Assembly: GCA_963761475.1 (NCBI GenBank)
Contig: CAVXGT010000015.1
Location: 372,001 to 436,000 of the forward strand
Source of the DNA: Ga0077555 sp963761475
GTDB lineage: Bacteria > Pseudomonadota > Alphaproteobacteria > Rhizobiales > Hyphomicrobiaceae
Length of the DNA: 64,000 nucleotides
Direction: 5' to 3'
Part shown: piece by piece, positions 48,489 to 57,802 of the stretch
How positions within the stretch are numbered: position 1 is the stretch's first letter
How the letters are laid out: every line of letters begins with the position of its first letter
Translations under genes and position numbers: made by a program
Notes under the pieces: model-generated
Told to the model about the DNA's origin: nothing
Database searches by the model: none
What the model saw: only the letters and a program-made list of their open reading frames with translations

Positions 48489-49724
48489 ATGGCCAAGGAC
48501 GGGCACGAGGCAGGGGCCGCGCCAGGCGCGAAGACGGGTGGGGCGTTGAGCGGCATCAAGGTCGTCGACCTGACGCGGGTGCTCGGCGGCCCGTTTGCCA
48601 CCCAACTGCTGGCCGACCACGGCGCCGATGTGATCAAGCTCGAGCCGCCGCAGGGCGACGAGGTGCGCGACTGGGGCCCTCCCTTCCACGACGAGGATGC
48701 GGCCTACTATGCCGGCATCAATCGCAACAAACGTTCGGTTGGCCTCGATCTCGCCAAACCTGAGGGCCGTGAGGTGCTGCTCAAGCTGCTCGAGAACGCC
48801 GACGTGGTGATCGAGAATTTCAAACCCGGCTCGATGGAAGCCTGGGGCATCGGCTACGAGACACTGAAAACGAGATTTCCGAAGCTCATCTACTGCAAGA
48901 TTTCCGGCTTCGGCAACGACGGGCCGCTCGGCGGATTTCCGGGCTACGACGGCATCGTCGGCGCCATGACCGGCCATTACAGCGTCAACGGCTCGCAAGA
49001 GAGCGGACCGATGCGCCTCGGTCTGCCCGTGGTCGACATCTCAATGGGCCTCTACTGCGTGATCGGCATCCTGCTCGCCATCCACGACCGCCACCAATCG
49101 GGCGAGGGCCAGGCCATCGAAGTGACGCTCTACGATTCGGCGCTGTCACTCATGCACCCGCATTTCCCCAACTACTTCCTCTCCGGCAAGGTGCCGCAAT
49201 TGACCGGCAACCAGCATGCCAACCTCGTGCCCTACGGCATGTATCCGACGCGGACCGTGCCGGTCATGATCGGGGCCGGAAACAATCGCGCCTTCCGCAA
49301 GGTCGCCGAAGTACTTGGCCGGCCCGAGATCGCCGACGATCCACGCTTCAAGACCAACGGCGACCGTCAGAACAACCGCGAGGCGCTCAACGCCATCATC
49401 GGCGAGAAGCTTGCCGAAGTGGACGGCGTCGCCTTCGCGCTCGAGTTGCTCAAGGCCGGTTTGCCGTGCGGCCCCGTCCTCAATACGGGCCAGGTGGCGG
49501 AGAGCGAGCACACCAAGGCGCGCGGCATGATCTACGAGAAGGACTGGTACAAGGGCATGGGCACGCCTGTGCGCCTCTCGCGGACGCCGGGCGGCCTCAA
49601 GTCGGCGCCGCCCAAGTTCTCCGCGCATGCGCGCGAGGTTTTGGCCGAGAACGGATTTACGGCGGAGCAGATCGAGAAGCTCGCCGCCGCCGGCATCCTG
49701 GTCGAGAAGCGCCGGACGAGCTAG
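48489..49724 (+). CDS. CaiB/BaiF (class III) CoA-transferase, second copy
   Basis: 411 residues. Family motifs: LSGIKVVDLTRVLGGPFATQ, ADVIKLEPPQGDEVRDWGPP, AGINRNKRSVGLDL, and the catalytic Asp D183 in LPVVDISMG. It transfers CoA between acids. It differs clearly from the copy at 14296-15513, so it is not a recent duplicate. The TAG stop at 49722-49724 is supplied by the left end of a 77-bp inverted-repeat element. Confidence 0.9.
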   Translation: MAKDGHEAGAAPGAKTGGALSGIKVVDLTRVLGGPFATQLLADHGADVIKLEPPQGDEVRDWGPPFHDEDAAYYAGINRNKRSVGLDLAKPEGREVLLKLLENADVVIENFKPGSMEAWGIGYETLKTRFPKLIYCKISGFGNDGPLGGFPGYDGIVGAMTGHYSVNGSQESGPMRLGLPVVDISMGLYCVIGILLAIHDRHQSGEGQAIEVTLYDSALSLMHPHFPNYFLSGKVPQLTGNQHANLVPYGMYPTRTVPVMIGAGNNRAFRKVAEVLGRPEIADDPRFKTNGDRQNNREALNAIIGEKLAEVDGVAFALELLKAGLPCGPVLNTGQVAESEHTKARGMIYEKDWYKGMGTPVRLSRTPGGLKSAPPKFSAHAREVLAENGFTAEQIEKLAAAGILVEKRRTS

Positions 49725-49797
49725 TGTCCCGGCTCTGACATTTGCATCCCATCGCGGCTAGGCTCAGAGCAAATGTCAGAGCCACGAGGAACACTAG
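49721..49797. repeat. 77-bp MITE-like inverted-repeat element
   Basis: Outer ends CTAGTGT (49721-49727) and ACACTAG (49791-49797) are inverted. Inside are perfect 15-bp arms GGCTCTGACATTTGC (49731-49745) and GCAAATGTCAGAGCC (49769-49783) around a 23-nt loop. No coding capacity. The structure resembles a small non-autonomous element or palindromic repeat; it overlaps the CoA-transferase stop codon. No second copy is in the window. Confidence 0.75.
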
Positions 49798-49810
49798 CTT
49801 GTTGTTTAAG

Positions 49811-49870
49811 AGCCTGATTCACGTCTTCGGTGGAAGCGAGGATGCTTCCACCTCAGCCGATCAGGCTCTA
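49811..49870. repeat. Palindromic intergenic repeat, copy A
   Basis: Nested palindrome: AGCCTGAT (49811-49818) with ATCAGGCT (49860-49867), and GGTGGAAGC (49829-49837) with GCTTCCACC (49844-49852). It shares the string GCTTCCACCTCAGCCGATCA with copies B and C at 60.8 kb. It would form a strong mRNA hairpin after the CoA-transferase gene. Confidence 0.85.
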
Positions 49871-49936
49871 GGCCGCGGCGCCGGGCGTGCCAGCCGACGC
49901 CCGTGGCGTGCGCAGCGTCCACCCAATGAGGACAAA

Positions 49937-50326
49937 ATGGACAACGACGAGCAACGCAAGAAGGGCCGGGAGATCCTCGGCGAGGTAATCGGCAAGGCCT
50001 ACCTCGAGCGGCGCGATGCCTCGACCAACGATTTCAACCGGCCGCTGCGCCGGTTTTCCGAGACCTACGCGTTCGGCGACATCTGGGCGCGGCCGGGGCT
50101 CGAGCGCAAGGTGCGGAGCATGCTGTGCATGGCGATGCTGACGGCGCTCGGCAAGCCCGAGGAGTTGAAGCTGCACGTCAACTCAGCGATCAACAACGGC
50201 TGCACGGTCGAGGAGATCCAGGAAGTGCTCTACCAGACCGTTGCCTACTGCGGCATCCCGGCGACCATCGAGGCCTTCAAGGTGGCGGAGGGCGTGCTCA
50301 GGGAGCGTGGCCTGCTCAATGACTGA
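49937..50326 (+). CDS. Carboxymuconolactone decarboxylase family protein (PcaC-like)
   Basis: 129 residues with GAGGA upstream. The helical CMD core is RPGLERKVRSMLCMAMLTAL, GKPEELKLHVNSAINNGCT and EEIQEVLYQTVAYCGIPA, close in size and pattern to 4-carboxymuconolactone decarboxylase of the protocatechuate pathway. No other pca genes are present, so the true role may differ. It follows two palindromic repeats and precedes tRNA-Ser. Confidence 0.83.
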   Translation: MDNDEQRKKGREILGEVIGKAYLERRDASTNDFNRPLRRFSETYAFGDIWARPGLERKVRSMLCMAMLTALGKPEELKLHVNSAINNGCTVEEIQEVLYQTVAYCGIPATIEAFKVAEGVLRERGLLND

Positions 50327-50428
50327 CGCTCGGGCGGCGTAGCCGGTACCTGCATGACGGCCAGCCCGTCGAGAGCGCAGGTTACCGGCTTGCATTGCCC
50401 GCGCCGCCCACTTATAGGGTTGTGCTCC

Positions 50429-50520
<92 letters not shown>

Positions 50521-50616
50521 AACCAAAATTGAAACCGCAAACGCTCGCTTCACGTGCCATCGCCGCACCGCGTGGGTGGCAGGGCAGCGGATTGTGACGG
50601 GCTCTGCGCAGGCCGC

Positions 50617-52458
50617 CTACTTCAGCTTCGCTGCGAGAACATCCGTCAGCTGCTCGACCAACTGCTCCGGCGTCCTGCTGGAGGCATCGAGCACCACTTC
50701 GGCATTGAGGGGGGCTTCGTAGACGGAATCGATACCGGTGAAGTTCTGGATCTTGCCCTCTCTCGCGCGCTTGTAGAGCCCCTTGGGATCGCGCTGCTCG
50801 CAGACTTCGAGGGAGGCGTCGACGAACACCTCGACGAACTCATCGGCGTCGAACAGCTCGCGAGCCATGCGCCGCTCGGCGCGGAACGGCGAGATGAACG
50901 AGACCATGACGATCAGGCCGGCATCGACCATCAGCTTGGCGACCTCGGCGACGCGGCGGATGTTCTCGACACGGTCGGCATCGGTAAAGCCCAGGTCGCG
51001 GTTGAGGCCGTGGCGCACATTGTCGCCGTCCAGCACATAGGTGTGGCGGCCCAACGAGACGAGGCGCTTGTCCAGCAGGTTCGCCACAGTCGACTTGCCG
51101 GCGCCGGAAAGCCCGGTGAACCACAGGCAGCAGGGCTTTTGCTGCTTCAGCGCGGAGCGGCTCGCCTTTGTGACATCCAAAGCCTGCCAGTGAATGTTGG
51201 TGGCGCGGCGCAGATCGAAGCGGATCATACCGGCGCCAACCGTTGCCAGCGTCAGCTTGTCGATCAGGATGAACGAGCCGAGCGTCGGGCAGGCGTCGAA
51301 CGGCTCGAAGACCAGCGGGCGGGCGGTCGCAATGTTGCAGAAGCCGATGTCGTTGAGATCGAGCTGGCGACTTGCAATTTCCTCGCCGGTATCGACACCC
51401 AGCGTGTGCTTTATGGTGGTGATCGTCGCGCTGACGGTCTGGGAGCCGCATTTGAGGAGATACGACCGGCCCGGCAGCATGGTCTGCTCGGCCAGCCAGA
51501 TGACGTGGGCGGCGAACTGATCGGCCACACGCAAGTCGGCGTCGGGGGCGGCGATCACATCGCCGCGGCTGATGTCGATCTCGTCGTCCAGAACGAGGGT
51601 CACGGCATCGGCTGCCTGGGCCGAGCCGACCTCGCGATCACCGTTGAGCAGGCGGCGGACTTTCGAACCACGGCCGGAGGGAAACACCTTGACGGGCGTA
51701 CCGACTGCCACTTCGCCGCCGGCAATGGTTCCGGCAAAGCCTCGGAACTCGCGGTTGGGGCGGCTCACCCATTGGACGGGTAGGCGCAGCGTGGCCGCGA
51801 CGCGCGGGGTGACTTCCACCTCTTCGAGATGCTCGCGCAGGGAGGGGCCACGATACCACGGCATGCGCGGGCTGCGAGTGACGACGTTGTCGCCGCTTCG
51901 CGCTACGACGGGGATGGCTTCGACCTCGGCAATACCGTGCTGGGTGGCGAGGCTGCGGAACGCGATCTCGATGGCGGCAAACTTCGCCTGATCGAAATCG
52001 ATGAGGTCCATCTTGTTGACGGCCAGCACAGCATGGCGCAAGCCAAGCAGGCCTGCGATCGCCAAATGGCGCCGCGTCTGGGTCAGGATTCCCTTGCTGG
52101 CGTCGACCAGGATGACGGCCAGGTCCGACACGCTGGCGCCGGTCGCCATGTTGCGCGTGTACTGTTCGTGGCCAGGCGTGTCTGCAACGATGAATTTGCG
52201 CCGGGGCGTGGCGAAGTAGCGATAGGCGACGTCGATGGTGATGCCCTGCTCGCGCTCGGCCTGAAGGCCATCCACCAAGAGCGCCATGTCGAGAGCGTCG
52301 CCGGTGGTGCCGTGGCGCTTGCTGTCGGCGGCCAGTGCGGCCAACTGATCGTCGAGGACGAGGCCTGAATCATAGAGCAAGCGGCCAATCAGCGTGCTCT
52401 TGCCGTCGTCCACGCTGCCGCATGTGAGGAAGCGCAGAATATCCTTGTCGGCGGACAT
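50617..52458 (-). CDS. cysN: Bifunctional sulfate adenylyltransferase large subunit/APS kinase (CysN-CysC)
   Basis: 613 residues, fusion length. Residues 1-430 are the CysN GTPase: GSVDDGKSTLIG, DTPGHEQYTRNMATG and NKMDLIDF, then EF-Tu-like barrels. Residues about 440-613 are APS kinase, with P-loop FTGLSGAGKSTVANL and the DGDNVRHGLNRDLGF motif. CysN uses GTP hydrolysis to drive APS formation by CysD; CysC phosphorylates APS to PAPS. Starts 1 nt after the cysD stop, so the two are co-translated. Output feeds reduced-sulfur synthesis and sulfotransferases such as that at 29.3 kb. Confidence 0.95.
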   Translation of the reverse strand: MSADKDILRFLTCGSVDDGKSTLIGRLLYDSGLVLDDQLAALAADSKRHGTTGDALDMALLVDGLQAEREQGITIDVAYRYFATPRRKFIVADTPGHEQYTRNMATGASVSDLAVILVDASKGILTQTRRHLAIAGLLGLRHAVLAVNKMDLIDFDQAKFAAIEIAFRSLATQHGIAEVEAIPVVARSGDNVVTRSPRMPWYRGPSLREHLEEVEVTPRVAATLRLPVQWVSRPNREFRGFAGTIAGGEVAVGTPVKVFPSGRGSKVRRLLNGDREVGSAQAADAVTLVLDDEIDISRGDVIAAPDADLRVADQFAAHVIWLAEQTMLPGRSYLLKCGSQTVSATITTIKHTLGVDTGEEIASRQLDLNDIGFCNIATARPLVFEPFDACPTLGSFILIDKLTLATVGAGMIRFDLRRATNIHWQALDVTKASRSALKQQKPCCLWFTGLSGAGKSTVANLLDKRLVSLGRHTYVLDGDNVRHGLNRDLGFTDADRVENIRRVAEVAKLMVDAGLIVMVSFISPFRAERRMARELFDADEFVEVFVDASLEVCEQRDPKGLYKRAREGKIQNFTGIDSVYEAPLNAEVVLDASSRTPEQLVEQLTDVLAAKLK

Positions 52459-52459
52459 G

Positions 52460-53368
52460 TCAGAAATAGCCTTCCTGCTTTTTCTTTTCCATGGAGCCGG
52501 CACTGTCGTGGTCGATGGCGCGGCCTTGGCGCTCAGAGGCGCGGGCGGCCGCGATCTCGGCAATAATGTCGGCGACGGTTGCGGCCTCGGAGGCGACGGC
52601 TCCGGTCAGCGGGTAGCAGCCGAGGGTGCGGAAGCGCACCCGGCGCAGGGCCGCCGTCTCGCCCGGACGCAGGGGCAGGCGGTCGTCGTCCCGCATGATC
52701 AGCATGCCGTCGCGCTCGACGACCGGCCGGTCGGCGGCAAAATAGAGCGGCACGACGTCGATGCCTTCGGCTGCGATGTACTCCCACACGTCAAGTTCGG
52801 TCCAGTTGGAAAGCGGGAAGACGCGCAGCGTGTCGCCCGGCTGGTGGCGGCCGTTGTAGAGCCGCCAGAGTTCGGGGCGCTGTGCCTTGGGGTCCCAGCG
52901 GTGGCCGGCGGCACGCAAGGAGAAGACGCGCTCCTTGGCACGCGAGCGCTCTTCGTCGCGGCGCGCGCCACCGATGGCGCAATCGAAGCGCCCTTGGTCG
53001 AGTGCCTGGCGCAGCGCCACCGTCTTCATCTGGTCGGTGTGGACGGAGCTGCCGTGTGTGACCGGCGAAATGCCCTGCTCGAGGGCATCGCGATTGACGT
53101 GCACCTTGAGATCAAGGCCCAGGCGCGCGACGGTGGCGTCGCGAAATGCGATCATTTCCCGGAACTTCCATGTGGTGTCGACATGGAGAAGGGGGAATGG
53201 CGGCTTGCCCGGCGCGAACGCCTTGAGCGCCAGGTGCAGGAGGACGGAGGAATCCTTGCCGATCGAGTAGAGCATCACCGGGCGTTCGCACTCGGCTGCA
53301 ATCTCGCGGTAGATGTGGATCGCCTCGGCCTCCAAGGCACGCAGATGCTTAGGTAGACTTGCGGTCAT
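52460..53368 (-). CDS. cysD: Sulfate adenylyltransferase small subunit
   Basis: 302 residues, standard. PP-loop type ATP pyrophosphatase: MLYSIGKDSSVLLHL, HVDTTWKFREMI, GGARRDEERSRAKER, the NWTELDVWEYI motif, and the family C-terminus MEKKKQEGYF. With CysN it makes adenosine 5'-phosphosulfate from ATP and sulfate. First gene of cysD-cysNC. No cysH or cysG precedes it here, unlike many rhizobial clusters. Confidence 0.96.
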   Translation of the reverse strand: MTASLPKHLRALEAEAIHIYREIAAECERPVMLYSIGKDSSVLLHLALKAFAPGKPPFPLLHVDTTWKFREMIAFRDATVARLGLDLKVHVNRDALEQGISPVTHGSSVHTDQMKTVALRQALDQGRFDCAIGGARRDEERSRAKERVFSLRAAGHRWDPKAQRPELWRLYNGRHQPGDTLRVFPLSNWTELDVWEYIAAEGIDVVPLYFAADRPVVERDGMLIMRDDDRLPLRPGETAALRRVRFRTLGCYPLTGAVASEAATVADIIAEIAAARASERQGRAIDHDSAGSMEKKKQEGYF

Positions 53369-53572
53369 CTCGTTGCGATGCCCCGATTTCTCGCTGACGC
53401 GGCGGGACTATGGCCGATCCCATACCCGCATGCAAACCGGATGAGGGTGAGAAAGGGCGACACGTTGACCACCACGCGCGGCGTTTACGACAGCGGTTTT
53501 TGCCTTCCGCCCACGCCCGTCGCCGCGCCCGCCGCTGAGGGTTTTGGACGTCGCCACCGCACTTCCGGAACG

Positions 53573-53649
53573 TGGCGACCCCGGCAGGACTCGAACCTGC
53601 GACCATCCGCTTAGAAGGCGGATGCTCTATCCAGCTGAGCTACGGGGCC
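53573..53649 (-). tRNA. tRNA-Arg (UCU)
   Basis: 77 nt with encoded CCA on the minus strand. Acceptor GGCCCCG pairs with CGGGGTC (one G-T), D-arm GCTCAGCTGGATAGAGC, anticodon TCT in CTTCTAA, T-loop TTCGAGT. Reads AGA/AGG arginine codons. Followed by no recombinase gene. Confidence 0.95.
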
Positions 53650-53898
53650 TTTCTGGAGTCCGGCTGGCCGATGCCCGCACGAGGGAACTGGCTCGGGCTG
53701 CAGCAGCCGGCTGCGGCGCTCGTGGATGTCATAGCTGCGGCCGGCCTGGGCCGCAACCGTGTGGAGGGCCACACCACAGCGCCGGCGCTGCAAAACGGCC
53801 CCGAAACGGCATGCGGGGCCGGATGTGACGGTCCGGCCCCGCATGCTACGACATCGTGATCTCGAGCCTCCAGCCTCGCCGGCCGAAAGCTCACCAGC

Positions 53899-54285
53899 TC
53901 AAGCCGGCGTAAAGCAAGCGAGCTTGTGCCCGTCGTCCATGGATTTGAAAACCACTTTGACTTTCTGGCCAACCTTCACGGCTGCAGGATCGCAATCGAC
54001 GATGTTGGTCATCATCGAGACGCCCTCGTCGAGGGTGACGTAGGCGATGACGTAGGCTGGCTTGGCGGCGTGCATGATCGAGTAGGTGTAGACCTCGCCC
54101 GTGCCCTTGGCCTGCTTCCACTCGAGATTGGTCGAGAAGCAATGGGGGCAGATGCCGCGGGGATAATGGTGCGGCTTCTTGCAGTCCTTGCAGAACTTGA
54201 CCATCAACTTGCCGTCGTTGGCCGCGTCCCAATAGGGCTCGGTGCCTGGCGTGGTGCCGACGAACTGGTAGACTTTCTCGCTCAT
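53899..54285 (-). CDS. DUF35 Zn-ribbon/OB-fold protein, partner of the thiolase-like protein
   Basis: 128 residues from MSEKVYQFVGTTPG. A rubredoxin-like zinc ribbon with two CxxC pairs (KFCKDCKKPHHYP and GICPHCFS) precedes an OB-fold with GTGEVYTYSIMHAAKPAYVI. DUF35 proteins form complexes with thiolase-like enzymes; in steroid degradation such a pair (Ltp2/ChsH2 type) is an aldolase. It starts 8 bp after the thiolase-like stop, so the two are surely co-expressed. Confidence 0.87.
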   Translation of the reverse strand: MSEKVYQFVGTTPGTEPYWDAANDGKLMVKFCKDCKKPHHYPRGICPHCFSTNLEWKQAKGTGEVYTYSIMHAAKPAYVIAYVTLDEGVSMMTNIVDCDPAAVKVGQKVKVVFKSMDDGHKLACFTPA

Positions 54286-54293
54286 GGTGTTTT

Positions 54294-55469
54294 TCACTCC
54301 CGCTCGAGGATGACGGTGGAGCCGACGTGACGGGTACCGAGCGAGCCGCCCGTTCCGTGTGCCAGCACGATCGAGGGATCCTTGACCTGCACCTTCGGGT
54401 GGGCTTCGCCGCGGGCCTGACGGACCGCCTCGATGACCTTGGTCATGCCACCACGGTTGCCCGGATGGTTGGAGCACAGGCCGCCGCCATCGGTGTTGAA
54501 GGGCAGTTTGCCGACGCCTGAAATCAGGTTGCCGTCGGAGACGAACTTGCCGCCCTGGCCCTTCTCGCAGAAGCCCAAGTCCTCGAGCTGCATGACCACA
54601 GTGATGGTGAAGCTGTCATAGATCGAGGCGTACTTGATGTCCGAGGGCTTGACGCCCGCCATCTCGAAGGCTGATTTGCCGGACTCACGGCCAGCCGAAT
54701 AGGTGAGGTCGAGATCGACGCCGCCCCATTGGGCCTTGTTGGCCTCGCCGACGCCCACGACCTTGACCAGCGGCCGCTTCAGCGTCTTGGCGATTTCGGG
54801 CTTGGTGATGACCAGCGCACCGCCACCATCGGAGATGACGCAGCAGTCGAGCCGGTGCAGGGGATCGGCGACCATCGGCGAGTTGACGACATCCTCGACG
54901 GTCACAACCTTCGGCAGCATGGCGTGCGGATTATGCTGGGCGTGGTGGGAGGCTGCAACCTTGACCCAAGCCAACTGCTCCGACGTGGTGCCGTACTGGT
55001 GCATGTGGCGACGGGCCGCCATGGCGTACATGTTGGCGGTTGCCGGACCGTAGGGGAACTCGAACTGCAGGTCGGCCTGCTGCGGGTTGCCCATGCGCGG
55101 CGCGGTGCCGGTTGCGACACCCTCCGAACGCGGACGGCCGGCGAGCGTGACGAGCGCAACATTGCAACGGCCGGTGGCGATGGCCTGCAGGGCGTGGCCG
55201 ACGTGAAGGTTGTAGGATGAGCCGCCGCTGTCGGTCGCATCATAGTGGCGCAGCCTGAGGCCCATGTACTCGGCCATCGACATGCCGCCGAGGCCGGGCG
55301 TGTCACCGGCTGCGCAGAAATAACCATCCACATCCTTGGACGTCAGGCCGGCGTCCTCGAGCGCGCCCTTGGCGCACTCGGCGTGGAGTTGCATGAGGGA
55401 AATGTCCGGCGCCTTGCGGGTCGGATGCTCCCAGGCCCCGACGATGTAGGCCTTGCCTTTGAGTGACAT
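54294..55469 (-). CDS. Thiolase-superfamily protein (SCP2-thiolase-like), non-canonical active site
   Basis: 391 residues. Thiolase fold landmarks: GAWEHPTRKAPDISL, a GLTSKDVDGYF segment, DCCVISDGGGALVI, LCSNHPGNRGGMTKVIEA and HGTGGSLGTRHVGS. In degradative thiolases a nucleophilic Cys follows the first half (CxSG); the matching stretch here is TDSGGSSYNLHVGHALQ, with Ser. With the DUF35 gene 8 bp downstream, this fits the Ltp2-like aldolase branch rather than a standard acetyltransferase. GGGAGG precedes the start across a 12-bp palindrome (55471-55482). Confidence 0.85.
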   Translation of the reverse strand: MSLKGKAYIVGAWEHPTRKAPDISLMQLHAECAKGALEDAGLTSKDVDGYFCAAGDTPGLGGMSMAEYMGLRLRHYDATDSGGSSYNLHVGHALQAIATGRCNVALVTLAGRPRSEGVATGTAPRMGNPQQADLQFEFPYGPATANMYAMAARRHMHQYGTTSEQLAWVKVAASHHAQHNPHAMLPKVVTVEDVVNSPMVADPLHRLDCCVISDGGGALVITKPEIAKTLKRPLVKVVGVGEANKAQWGGVDLDLTYSAGRESGKSAFEMAGVKPSDIKYASIYDSFTITVVMQLEDLGFCEKGQGGKFVSDGNLISGVGKLPFNTDGGGLCSNHPGNRGGMTKVIEAVRQARGEAHPKVQVKDPSIVLAHGTGGSLGTRHVGSTVILERE

Positions 55470-55703
55470 AGTTCGATCGAACCTCCCTCGCGTGGGTTGG
55501 AGATGATTGTCGTCCCTGGATGCGGAATGACCGGGGAGTCCAAGGTCGAGATTGACCTAGGCCTCGTTCCGCGCCCAGCCTTGCGCGCCGGCGAAGCCAA
55601 GTCAATCGGAAGGGCAGGCGCCGCACGCGTTTACGATTTGTTGAGGGATGACCTATTTGATGCGGGAATGGGAGACTCGCGGGCAAAGACCGACACGGGT
55701 GCC

Positions 55704-56687
55704 ATGATGGGTGACGCCTCAGATGCCGGCTGCGACGATCTCGTCGGCCTGATTGCCGGCTGGCTCGAGCAGTTGTCGATCGAGCGCGCGGCGGCGCCCG
55801 CCACGCTCGAGGCCTATAACCGCGACCTCAGAGATTTCACCCAATGGCTGGGGAACCGACTGGGGCGCGCGCCTTGCCTCGAAGATGCCGCCGGCCTCGA
55901 CATGCAAGCGTTCCGGGCATTCATGGCGCATCGCCGCCGTGGTGGTCTCGATGGCCGATCGCTGGCGCGCACCATGTCGGCCTTGCGCGGCTTTTATCGT
56001 TTTCTCGAAACCGAAGAGCTGGCGCCGTCGCGCGCCGTGTTCTCCGTTGCCATGCCGAAAGTTCCCAGAGGCGTTCCCAAGCCGCTCACCCGAGAGAAAG
56101 CCGCCGACCTGGTGGCCGATGGCATGCCGGCTTCGCTCGACTGGGTGGAGGCGCGGGATGTCGCGGTGCTGCTGCTGCTCTATGGCTCGGGCCTACGCAT
56201 ATCGGAGGCGCTCGGGCTCAAGACGCGGGAGGCGCCTCATGCACTGCGCGACGTGCTGCGCATCACCGGCAAAGGCGGCAAACAACGCCTGGTGCCAGTG
56301 CTGCCGGTGACGATCGAGGCAATCGGCCGTTACCGATCCCTTTGCCCCTACCCGCTCGAGGCTGACGGACCACTGTTTCTGGGGGCCAAGGGTGGCCCGC
56401 TCTCGCCCCGCATCATCCAGCTAGTCGTGGCGCGCGCGCGCGATGGCCTTGGCCTGCCGGAAACGGCGACGCCACACGCGCTGCGCCATTCGTTTGCGAC
56501 CCACCTGCTCGCGGCCGGAGCCGACCTGCGCCAGATCCAGGAGTTGCTCGGTCACGCGAGCCTGTCGACGACACAAATCTACACGGCGGTCGACCGCGAG
56601 CGGCTGCTCGAGGTCTACGAGGCGGCCCATCCGCGTGGCGCCGAAGCCGGATCTGGCGGCAGCGAAGGAGCCAAACCGGCAAACTAG
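55704..56687 (+). CDS. Tyrosine recombinase, XerC/XerD type
   Basis: About 327 residues from adjacent ATGs at 55704/55707; an upstream frame is open but not family-like. N-terminal SAM-like domain (TLEAYNRDLRDFTQWLG) and a catalytic domain with all active residues: Arg in GSGLRISEAL, Lys in GKGGKQRLVP, HxxR in HALRHSFATHLL, His in LGHASLSTTQIYT and the Tyr in that last motif. Such proteins resolve chromosome dimers at dif. Lacks prophage or integron neighbours, so a housekeeping XerC-like role is likelier than an integrase. Confidence 0.88.
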   Translation: MMGDASDAGCDDLVGLIAGWLEQLSIERAAAPATLEAYNRDLRDFTQWLGNRLGRAPCLEDAAGLDMQAFRAFMAHRRRGGLDGRSLARTMSALRGFYRFLETEELAPSRAVFSVAMPKVPRGVPKPLTREKAADLVADGMPASLDWVEARDVAVLLLLYGSGLRISEALGLKTREAPHALRDVLRITGKGGKQRLVPVLPVTIEAIGRYRSLCPYPLEADGPLFLGAKGGPLSPRIIQLVVARARDGLGLPETATPHALRHSFATHLLAAGADLRQIQELLGHASLSTTQIYTAVDRERLLEVYEAAHPRGAEAGSGGSEGAKPAN

Positions 56688-56746
56688 GTTCTTGCAGCCG
56701 ACACAGTCCGGCGTCAGAGTAAAGTGTTTCGAGTGGAGTTTGTTTG

Positions 56747-57802
56747 ATGCGTAGCTTTGCGTCGTTGGGTGGTCGGAGTGCACTGGTCCTTGCGATCGGT
56801 CTCGCTGGCGTGCTTGCCGGTCCCTTCACGGCCAACACTACCGGCGCCAATCCCACCAATGCGGACGAGGTCGCCCAGTGCGCCGGCCGCGATCTGCTGA
56901 CCGAGCTTGGTCAGAGGGATCGGGAGGCGGTCGACCGCATCGAAAAGGCAGCCGCGCGGACTGCCAACGGCGAAGCCCTGCTCTGGCGGATATCGGGCAA
57001 GGGCATTCGACCAAGTCACCTTTTTGGAACCATCCATCTCAGCGACGAGCGCGTGCGGCGGCTGACGCCAGCGACGAGCGCAGCGCTCGCCGGAGCGGAA
57101 CGCCTGGTGCTCGAGGTCGCGGATCTGTCGCCGGCGGCGCTCGGCGGCGCGATGGGCAGGCTCAGCGATCAAGTGGTCTTTGCCGACGGACGCTCGCTCG
57201 CCAAGATGCTCAGCGCGGAGGAATTTGCGGCGGCCAAGACCGCGGCTTTGCGTGCGGGCTTGCCCGAGCCGGTTCTCAGCATCGCCAAGCCGTGGCTGGT
57301 GTCGATGCTGCTGGCGGTTTCCGATTGCGAGCGCGGGCGGACCGGAGCGGGGATCAGGCCGCTGGACCTGGAGCTTGAACATCTCGCAAAAAGTCGCGGG
57401 CTGCCCGTCTCCGGCCTGGAGAGCCTCGAGGACCAGTTGCGTGCCATGGCGGCGGTGCCGGAGGCGGACCAGCTCATCCATCTGCGCGCCAGTCTCAAAC
57501 TACATGCGCGCGCCGAAGATGCCGTGGAGACCATTGTTCGCCGCTATCTTGCGCGCGAGACCGCCAAGGTCTGGCCGCTGCAGCAGGAGATCTGGCGAGC
57601 CGCGGGTTTCGATCCCGTGCACTTCACCTCGTTCCAGCGCGAACTCGTGTCGGTGCGCAATCGCCGCATGCGCGACGGCGTGCTACCGGTGCTGCGGGAG
57701 GGCGCTGCCTTTGTGGCCGTCGGCGCGTTGCACCTGATCGGAGAGGACGGTTTGGTGGCCTTGCTGCGGAAGGCTGGCTACAGCGTCACCGCGATCGAAT
57801 AG
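56747..57802 (+). CDS. TraB/GumN family secreted protein
   Basis: 351 residues. N-terminal hydrophobic segment (about 10-28, GRSALVLAIGLAGVLAG) is a signal peptide or anchor. The family's two landmark motifs are LFGTIHLSDERV and, near the C-terminus, VAVGALHLIGEDGLVALL, with conserved His/Glu thought to bind metal in TIKI-like metalloprotease relatives. Function in bacteria is unproven. About 60 bp after the recombinase gene; possibly co-transcribed. Confidence 0.85.
   Translation: MRSFASLGGRSALVLAIGLAGVLAGPFTANTTGANPTNADEVAQCAGRDLLTELGQRDREAVDRIEKAAARTANGEALLWRISGKGIRPSHLFGTIHLSDERVRRLTPATSAALAGAERLVLEVADLSPAALGGAMGRLSDQVVFADGRSLAKMLSAEEFAAAKTAALRAGLPEPVLSIAKPWLVSMLLAVSDCERGRTGAGIRPLDLELEHLAKSRGLPVSGLESLEDQLRAMAAVPEADQLIHLRASLKLHARAEDAVETIVRRYLARETAKVWPLQQEIWRAAGFDPVHFTSFQRELVSVRNRRMRDGVLPVLREGAAFVAVGALHLIGEDGLVALLRKAGYSVTAIE

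Noticed and set aside
55704..56687. Integrase of a genomic island
   Set aside because: Sequence is XerC/D-like with housekeeping neighbours; no att repeats or cargo, and the tRNA genes are intact with no 3' duplications nearby.
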